Of a stretch of 64,000 bases of DNA, positions 56,760 to 64,000 are shown piece by piece. Made by a program: the position numbers and the translations under genes. The stretch is from Vesta saturnalis. Lineage: Eukaryota > Arthropoda > Insecta > Coleoptera > Lampyridae. The DNA lies in NCBI GenBank assembly GCA_036346205.1, contig JARFJB010000106.1:177501-241500 (forward strand). Direction: 5' to 3'. The notes below the pieces were generated by a model, which made no database searches, was not told the origin of the DNA, and worked only from the letters and a program-made list of their open reading frames with translations. Positions within the stretch are counted from its first letter, which is position 1; each line of letters opens with the position of its first letter.

Positions 56760-57865
56760 CGACTACCATGACCATAATTCTAATTATCAGATACCAGTAC
56801 CATTTTTCTGTCCTCTTATGGGTATATGGTGCCAGTCGTATAGGTCAACACCACCCACGAACTCATTGTGTCTTTTGATTAGTGCTGGTTCATAAACGAG
56901 TGTTTTAGATTTTGCCCGTTTATTCCACCTTTGCACTGAAGGCACCGGTACAATTGTGTAGAAATTAGTAGACATTGTCACAGATTGGTTGTCATTCCAT
57001 TTAAGTAGAAGCATTTTGTTTTCGGCGTGAAAAACATAATGATGTGAACGTCGATTACATTTTTCAATTTCCTCTGTGGCTGGCTAAAGGTATTCCTAGC
57101 TGTTCTAAAGGATGATTTTCTGCTGGTTCATTTCCACAGTATAAGGCGAACAGGTAGCAATAGCCATCATTTCCACATATATCCCAGAGTTTATACCTAA
57201 ATCGTATTGGATTCACCGAAATATCATACAACCATTTTGTCTATTGACAAATTCTCATCACAAGTATTCCGTTCTGAAACTTTTAATTAAGCATGTTAAA
57301 TAAAATACGACTCATCACTTTTTTTACAAGCTTACAAAGTATAATAGTACGAAAAATTAAAAACCGAATAAAAGTGTTTGCTTCGTCCTCTGATGTGATA
57401 AAATCTTAATTATTCTTTACTCTTTAGAGTAGAGCATTGTTTCTGCTAGAATGAGACCGCACACCTACCTTATTGTCACAAAAAGTGTTTGAAATATTCT
57501 ACAGAAGTTATTCCCTTTATGTCACCCGCAACACGTTTAAAATTTTTTTTACATATACTTCAACATGTTGGGGAAAATTGCATTGCGAACAACTGCTAGT
57601 AAAATTGATCCTGAGCTCCTGCTCTTTATTTTTTTTGCAGTGGATGTTGATTGCTCTTTCATTCCATCACCACTTTTCGGTTCGTGTTCTGGATTTTCCA
57701 ACACTTCAATTGTACTTTTGGCATTCCAATGTTATCTTTTGCCTGGTCATCCACTTCTGGTGGAAGCAGAGCTATGGTGGCATTAATATCTAATGAGTAA
57801 CTGTATTCGACAGCTTCCTCCATACTTCTAAAAGGTTTCTTGTTCATTGCGACTTCTGTAAGCAA
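56760..57865 (-). pseudogene. piggyBac-derived transposase, fragments
   Basis: Minus-strand pieces in proper order. 57865-57659 holds an amino-terminal-like piece with F-R-S-M-E-E-A-V-E-Y and I-A-L-L-P-P-E. 57260-57015 has F-R-Y-K-L-W-D-I-C-G-N-D-G-Y-C-Y. 57014-56787 has K-W-N-D-N-Q-S-V-T-M-S-T-N and G-G-V-D-L-Y-D, the third and fourth acidic positions of the piggyBac catalytic set. The intervening part is missing or unreadable. Compared with the piggyBac at 35990-38313 it belongs to a different subfamily (PGBD-like). Confidence 0.6.
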
Positions 57866-57869
57866 ATAT

Positions 57870-59215
57870 TAAGATCAATAAAAAAGCTCTCATTGATCCA
57901 TTTATGGAACGCTAGTATTCTAATGAGTATTGTTCTGTCCCACAATACTTGTTTGTAATCCTAAGCAAAGAATTTGAACTTTTTAAGACGAATGTGAAAC
58001 TTAGTTGCCGAGACCTGTTGGAGAGCCAGAAAGCACACATCAGCGCGCGCACGCACGGACGCACGCACGCGATTTGGTGTTAGTAAACAAAATATCGACT
58101 GCATAATCTTCTACACCTATAGAGTATATGTAGGTTGGAAGGTAAAAGGACCATTGAAATGTTTATTTTATACCTAATTTGGGATAATTATACGCGACTG
58201 GCCAGAATTTGTAGGGAGGTTTAATAGAATTTGTGTAGGTGTATTAAGAATTAAAACGTATTCTTAGATTTAAGCGATCAATTTGTTTCTATTCAGTGAC
58301 GAAAATTATTTCGGAACGTTGTCTTATATTTGAGAACATATTAGGAAATAACAATCAGCTACCGTAAGTCTTCTAATGAAAGCGATTGCATGGCGAAGGC
58401 TTTTACTTTTCAAATGTCCCTACAAGATGTCGACTGATATTGTTGGTCATTGTTGATTCCTTTCGTTTAATCGGCGACTTGGTTTCCGTTGGACTCCTTT
58501 GTATATATAGCTTATATTTAAGTGATATATGTTAGACTGATGTGTTAGAATCTGATACATTATGAACATACAATTTTATTAAAGAGAGATGTTTATTGTT
58601 ATGGTATTTCATAAAGTAAACTGATAGTTGAGAAATTGAAAATACTTAACCGCTACACATACGGCAATTATATTAATTTATTAAAAAATAACGCCACGTA
58701 AATGACGTGAAAAATATCTCATAGACCCAGAACTACTTTTTTTATTTATTGTGGTCTTTGAACCCTAGATATACATAAAAGTAGTAAGTAAGTTATAGTT
58801 ACACTCAAACCGGGTTTGGTGTTTGTATAGAGCGCATTTCCCAACGGGCTAGCACTTTTTGGGAACATAAATCTTTCCGGAAACAACATGATAAATAAAA
58901 CTCTTAACTGTGCAGTGCATAGATGCAAACATATACATAATAGTTCCATTGGTAAATAAATGGCATATAAATAAACGATTTTAACATCTCACCTCTTGGA
59001 CAAAATCTATGTGGTCACAGAAAATACATAAGATTTACACAGTAGACGTCGTTGCAATCCGGGAGATTATTCTATAAATAACAATTATTGACGTACCTTG
59101 GTCAAAATTTAATTGGTCACTGAAAACAAAATGTCCAGGATCTTATAATGTACAAAAGTTCAGGTTGACCTGTGAAAAAGGTGAACATTTATGAACGGTT
59201 TTAGCTCTGGTGCTT
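57870..59215. other. AT-rich DNA, no gene seen
   Basis: Contains a short CG-rich tract (58045-58072, GCGCACGCACGG-type) and the second copy of a dispersed repeat at 58101-58149. No coding support. Confidence 0.5.
58101..58149 (+). repeat. Dispersed short repeat with internal dyad (copy 2)
   Basis: GCATAATCTTCTACACCTAT...TAGGTTGGAAGGTAAAAGG. Matches 1511-1565. Confidence 0.45.
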
Positions 59216-59221
59216 CAATAT

Positions 59222-59600
59222 ACAGTGTGTTTCAAAAAGCGTTCCGGCAATTTCTGTGGTAACTAGAATATTAAACAATAACGTTAGTTTGGTTAATAAA
59301 CATGTGTCCGAAAATGTCTCCTTAATAAGATATGGTCCTGTAAAAGTGGCCCCTTTTTTTATTATCTCTGAAACATGAAAGATACCTAAATGAAAGTTAG
59401 ACCACAATTAGATTAGGCCATAAAAGATAATTTTGACAAATTTTTAATATTTTGTATAGGAGCGTAGCTAAAGGGAGGGTGCCACTTATTTTTCCCTCAA
59501 ACTTTTTTTAATGGGGATATTTTTAATTCTTGGACAAAAATAATGTTTCTTTAACACTTGACCACAAAGAGATACTCGTGTTGAAAGCCAAAAAAAATAC
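59222..59600 (+). repeat. Left inverted repeat
   Basis: Shared landmarks with the right copy: TGTGTCCGAAAATGTCTCC, AGTGGCCCC, GTTGAAAGCC. Confidence 0.75.
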
Positions 59601-59899
59601 CCATTTTGGAGTTGTTTGAGGTTTTAGAAAGTAATGCTGACCGAATTAGTCAATTATTTTAAAATGAAACAATAATTTTCATGCGCAAGAACGAACTACC
59701 TCAGGGAATAATGATTGCTTCAGAGACAACTGTGAGGTAAAAATATTGTAAATGATTTAGAACTTAAAACAGATTTTAATTGTATTGACATTAACACAGA
59801 ACAGAGAAAGAAAACAATTTAAAAAAAAAACAACGAATAACACAAAAAAAACAGAAAAAAAAAATTGAATAAGTAGGTACGGGTTTTTATATTAAATGT

Positions 59900-60495
59900 T
59901 CGAAATGCCCACCATTTTTACGAATACATAATCGTAAACGTTTTTCTAGTGAAAAAATAATCCTTTAAAGTGGCCGTGGTCTTGAATTAACATTCTTAAA
60001 TTATTTTCAACTCTCGCTTGAAGTTCTTCAATGGAACCTATTCCACTTGAATATACTTTTTCATTAACTAAACTCCACACGTCAAAATCCAAGGGATATA
60101 GGTCAGGGGACCTTGGTGGCCAGTGGATAAGGGCATCAGCACCTTTGCCCAGAAGTGACTGTTATGACTATTAAACATACCTTCTCTAGTAAAAGTTGAT
60201 TCATCGGTGAAAAGAATATTTGTAAAAAACCAGGGTTCTGTTTCATTCTTTCTTGTAATAATTCGCAAAGGCGTCTTCTCAAAAAAGGGTTGTCAGGTAA
60301 TAATTCTTTTACTTGCCTATAGTGAAACGGGAGCAATAATTCTTCTTTTAATACACGATGTACACTAGAAACACTTGCGTTACTTGCCCTTGCCACACTT
60401 CTTCTTCTTTTCGCTGCTTTAGCATTTCCATTACATTCTCTTAATGTTGACAACATATCGGTACAGTCACTATTAGTGTATACACTCATTTTCAA
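59900..60495 (-). pseudogene. Mariner-like transposase (DUF4817 type), degenerate
   Basis: From ATG 60495: Y-T-N-S-D-C-T-D-M-L and N-G-N-A-K-A-A-K (helix-turn-helix region), then R-R-L-C-E-L-L-Q-E-R. In a second frame (60268-60068) come I-L-F-T-D-E-S-T-F (first catalytic aspartate) and N-S-H-N-S-H-F-W-A. A third frame carries S-P-D-L-Y-P-L-D-F (third catalytic region) near 60100-60080. The segment that should hold the second aspartate is deleted around 60130. Inactive. Confidence 0.65.
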
Positions 60496-60499
60496 AGGT

Positions 60500-61925
60500 T
60501 TTAAAAGCGTTATTAATTGTTAAACAAACCAAAACTATCAACAACAACGCGAGTTTGCAATCTAAGCCTACTTAATTCAAGTAAATCAAATTATGTCAAT
60601 ATTTCTTTTAGTTTCTTATTTTAGGTAAAGCATGTTAGAGTTAAATCAACATCGGAATACACCAAGCTGCGCAAAAAAGTGACGTCAGAGTGTAATGCTC
60701 AACAAAAAAATATACGTTTGAAAAAATAAAAGTTTAGGTTATGTTACTTCGTGTTTGTTGTCCAAGAATACAATTTTAGATGCAAAATTTTTGAAATAAT
60801 CATAAAGTAAAATCATTTTTATTGTCATAGTTACAAAATCTAGTTTTTTTAAAATACATTTGCCAATAACAATTAATCTCCTAATTTTTGGCCAGATTTA
60901 AATATTAGCAGAACATTATTTATAAAGCCCATTTCACCACCTAAAATAATGATAAATAGGAACATATTTACATTATAAAATTAAATAAACATACCAGCAT
61001 GTACGATTATAAGGCGATTTCATTTTCAAATAGGAGATTTATGACCTGCGTTTGTCCCCTGAATATGGTGTCGTATGAGACGAATGTATGTATGTTTCAT
61101 CTAAAATTTACATAAGAATATGCAGTAGAATGTATAGTTTACAATCTTCAAAACTAACCTGTGTATATAATTGGTCGTCCTGCTTTCCGATAATTAGTGA
61201 TCGAACGTATATATGCACAACGCAAAGAACGTATTTCATGTCGTTCTATTATAATCTTACGATGATCAGATGTTTTTTTCCACCTACATAAAACCCAAGA
61301 TAAGATATGATTCAAAATTAATCAATAAACTTAGCTGAAGCCCATTTTGAAAAGTAAACTTCTAAATTAAGTTTTCTTTCCCGAATATCCAATTGTTTCG
61401 TCATCTTTAATGTGGTTATAAATTCCTTCGAATATTACAAAATAAAACGTTATCCAACTGCTTTTTACCTGAATTGATACTTTTAAACTATTTGTAATTG
61501 TTCCACACAATCTTGCGAGCATCTTCAGATAACACATGGCGTTTTCTTGCTTGAGGTGCTTGAGCGTTATGAGATGTACTTGCGTCGCACATTATATAAA
61601 GAACTAGATTTGATTACATTAATATAACATGAAATTAATAATTAAAGTAACTTACTTATAAATTCAATACAGGCAGCGGATAGTTTAAAAAAACTGTTTT
61701 GTAGAATAAGTAATAAACAAATTTGATACGCCGGAAAAACAAAGAGGTTATAAACAAAAGTTGGCAAACGATCAGCTGGAATGTAACGTTTTTAGAGCGC
61801 ACAGTACTAATATCTGTGTCATTATCCGATCATTACTGCATCTTTATCTAGCTTAAAAATGCGTTTCTTCGCTGGTGTCTTCCGATGTTGATTTTACTCT
61901 AAAACGTCAAAAAACTTCAAAACCA
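60500..61925. other. Internal non-coding part of the mariner-like element
   Basis: AT-rich, no gene visible. It is long for a mariner 5' region, so it may hold a nested insertion that I cannot delimit. Confidence 0.4.
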
Positions 61926-61929
61926 GTAA

Positions 61930-62305
61930 TTTTTTTGACTTTCAACAAGAGTACCTTTTTTGTGAAAAATTGTTTAAAAAATATTATTTTTGCCTAAAAA
62001 ATTAAAAATTGGGGGCAAAAAAGTGCCCCCCCCCCTTTAGCTACATTACTGTAAAAAATATTGAAAATTTGTCAACCCTATATTTTATGACCTAATCAAA
62101 GCTATTTGTGATCTAAATTTCTTTTATGTATCTTAAACCTTTTCAGAGTTAATAAAAAAAAAGGATTTTTGGGGCCACTTTTATAGGGCCGTATCTTCTT
62201 AAGGAGGCATTTTCGGACACATATTTATTAACCAGACTAACATTATTTTTCAATATTCTATTTACTCTGGCAATTAGCAGGTCATTTTTTGAAACACCAG
62301 CATAA
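61930..62305 (-). repeat. Right inverted repeat
   Basis: Inverted copy of 59222-59600. Contains a run of about 12 C near 62024. Confidence 0.75.
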
Positions 62306-62309
62306 AGCT

Positions 62310-63296
62310 TATAATAGTGATGAGAGCGATTTGGAAACTCACTATGTTGTTCAAATTTATTTCTTCTCTCTGCCACTTCATTGAAGCAAGTATCTGTTGA
62401 AACATACCCCCTTAATATTACTTCGTTTGTGCAAACAGCAGCTCAGTTCCACAAAAAAATGCCGGTCAAGGTAAATGAGGTTGAAAATATTCATACCATG
62501 CTCACAGTTGCTTCAAATGGAAGGGATGATAAAAAGCTGCAAAGGAATATAATTCAGATTCTGTTCCGTTTAGTGAACAATAGACAATATGTAAACTTTA
62601 TTTTCACACAAAGTTATAATAAAAAAACTTTGTCTCTCAAATCTCCATAATGATTAACATGAGTCACATTAGGGTCAAATAAGTAAATAATAAAAAAATT
62701 CTTCGTATTTTCAGTATTTTGCTCGTCGTGGATAATGATCTAATTCATATAAATGGAAGAACTAAAATCATTTCTCAACAAAACGAATTTCTCACCTACT
62801 TTGAGAGAATACTTTTTTAAAATCTAGATAGGATTATTTATATTTGTACCTAAAAACTGATCAAGAATATACTCATTTTGCTCAAAAGAGATTTAAACTT
62901 GTAAAATAGCTCCATGAAATTAAATTTAAAAAGTTGATTTAGCTTACTCCTTCGTTTTGGTTAATCAAACTGTCCTTACATACTATAGCAAATCAAAATA
63001 TAATAAGAACAAACTACTATAGTGTAAAAAACGTTGATATCGTTGAAAAGGACAATCCTTAGCACAATCATTTGCATTTTTCAAGGTTTACATCCACAAG
63101 AAATTGGTACGTTCATTTAGTGAAACAATAAATAAGGAATAACCTTAATATTTCGTTCATAAATTAATATCAGGAAGTACGAAGTCCATCAGTATCTGAT
63201 ATTTGTTTTTAGTTATCCTAATGGATAAAGTAAAAACAAAACCCATTTTAATATAAAATAAGTAAATAAATAATTAAATATTATTATTAATTAATT
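62310..63296. other. No gene recognised
   Basis: An 89-codon frame at 62381-62650 lacks any motif I know. The rest is AT-rich. Confidence 0.4.
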
Positions 63297-63777
63297 AAAA
63301 TCTAGAGCTCGAGAGTAAATAGCGCATGTGCTCACTTGCACTAAAATCAAGAATTTCTAGTCTTATGGAACAAATTAGTTAAAATGTTTAAAATTTGGTC
63401 TCCGCAAATACGCTGATTACCAAAATAAAATCTTTCAAGTATAATTTCAATATAGCTGAAGTTTGTTCATTTACATATCTTTATTTAATGGAGATAATTG
63501 AAATTTATTCCCTAAAGCTATAAATGCTTTAATAGTATTTGTAATGTCAATACTTGAATTTTCTATTATCATTGTTGCATTCAAATCGTTTTCAATTAAA
63601 AAAAAAAGATAAATTTTACAAGATTAAAATTTTGTTTTTGTTAAGCACACTTTATTCAATTACAAACAAGCTAAATATTAGAATATACAAATCTATTAGT
63701 TTCATTACCTAGTGTTTATAATTGTGCAAAGGTCAAACGTGTTTAATTATTTTCCCATGGAATTTTTATCGTCGTTG

Positions 63778-63785
63778 TATAAATA
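63778..63785 (+). promoter_or_regulatory. TATA box of OBP gene copy B
   Basis: TATAAATA, 57 bp before the start codon. The corresponding site in copy A has decayed. Confidence 0.6.
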
Positions 63786-63841
63786 TCGATGCCACCTTGT
63801 TTTGACTTTATAATTTGGACAACTTTATCACAATACAGAAA

Positions 63842-64000
63842 ATGCGAGTTTTTCTACTGATGCCTCTGCTAGCTTCTATGGCAACATCCCAAAGGGTAAG
63901 AAATGTATTATGTTATCAAAATAAACATAAATTAACATAAACATTTAGATGTCAGACCACGTTGTAGCTGTCTGGGGAAATTTAACAATGAATCACCATG
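63842..64000 (+). CDS. Odorant-binding protein gene copy B, 5' end
   Basis: Exon 1 (63842-63895) encodes an 18-residue signal peptide (M-R-V-F-L-L-M-P-L-L-A-S-M). Donor GTAAG at 63896, 53-bp intron ending TTTAG at 63948, exon 2 from 63949 (M-S-D-H-V-V-A-V-W-G), phase 0. Exon 2 is cut by the window edge after 52 bases, before the first OBP cysteine. Identity as an OBP rests on its close match to copy A, whose exon 2 carries the six-cysteine pattern. It has an intact TATA box and an uninterrupted junction, so this is the likely functional paralogue. Confidence 0.75.

Larger units (their letters stand above)
59220..62306 (-). mobile_element. Mariner-like element with about 375-bp inverted repeats
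   Basis: 59222-59600 recurs inverted at about 61930-62305. The ends read CAGTGTGTTTCAAAAAGCG on the left and, reverse-complemented, GGTGTTTCAAAAAATGACC on the right. TA dinucleotides flank both ends, the target used by Tc1/mariner. Inside is a minus-strand transposase remnant. The repeat arms differ at many positions. Confidence 0.7.
63297..64000 (+). repeat. Segmental duplication, copy B (5' part of OBP gene)
   Basis: Direct repeat of 30292-30946, then of 43760-43809, with the palindromic element absent. The duplication runs off the window. Confidence 0.85.

Overview
The window is animal, almost certainly insect, nuclear DNA. It is very AT-rich, contains short spliced introns, an odorant-binding protein (OBP) gene family, and many decayed transposable elements (Tc1/mariner, piggyBac, several LINE clades, Polinton-like genes). 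One LINE (6.6-8.4 kb) resembles a family I know mainly from ants and other Hymenoptera, so a hymenopteran is a reasonable but unproven guess. There are no rRNA genes, no true tRNA gene, no CRISPR and no bacterial operons.

Layout. 0-19 kb is gene-poor DNA littered with mariner-like remnants (2.8-3.5, 8.6-9.5, 14.5-16.5 kb), a tRNA-derived SINE head (3.75 kb), two dead LINEs (4.3-6.0 and 6.6-8.4 kb) and a Polinton-type integrase relic (18.6-19.4 kb). 19.4-27.4 kb is one giant CA/CG-rich satellite with a higher-order period of about 0.55-0.85 kb; its middle 3 kb looks indel-ridden, as in unpolished long-read sequence. 27.4-30.2 kb holds little.

The most interesting part is 30.2-44.3 kb. A small OBP gene has a signal-peptide exon at 30832-30885, a 53-bp intron, and its second exon broken two bases in by a 12.8-kb insertion (30947-43759). 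A tandem paralogue with the uninterrupted junction lies at 63842-64000. The insertion has a 6-bp target duplication and imperfect terminal inverted repeats starting AGTAGA, as expected of Polinton/Maverick integration. It has no polymerase or integrase and is a near-complete palindrome. Two inverted copies of a virion-gene block (basic minor capsid-like protein, adenain-like protease, candidate penton-like protein, amino-terminal part of a double-jelly-roll capsid protein) meet head to head across a loop of about 150 bp. A phospholipase A2 gene and one further conserved gene survive only in the right arm. Both outer ends carry arrays of the exact nonamer TCAAGGTCA (about 27 perfect copies, all facing inward), which is the textbook monomer site of FTZ-F1/SF-1/ERR nuclear receptors. 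A 2.3-kb piggyBac element with TTAA duplications later landed in the capsid gene of the right arm. The structure looks like an integrated snap-back (fold-back) defective genome of a protein-primed Polinton/adintovirus-like element.

44-64 kb contains RT remnants, a near-perfect 35-bp-stem hairpin, a LINE fragment between two (TA)n tracts, a second Polinton relic (capsid C-terminus, two conserved genes, integrase; 47.3-49.5 kb), a nearly full-length Tx1/L1-group LINE lodged between (CA)n tracts (50.1-55.1 kb), a piggyBac-derived fragment (56.8-57.9 kb), a mariner-like element with roughly 375-bp inverted repeats (59.2-62.3 kb), and the start of the second OBP gene. All functional names come from reading motifs by eye; no database search was possible.
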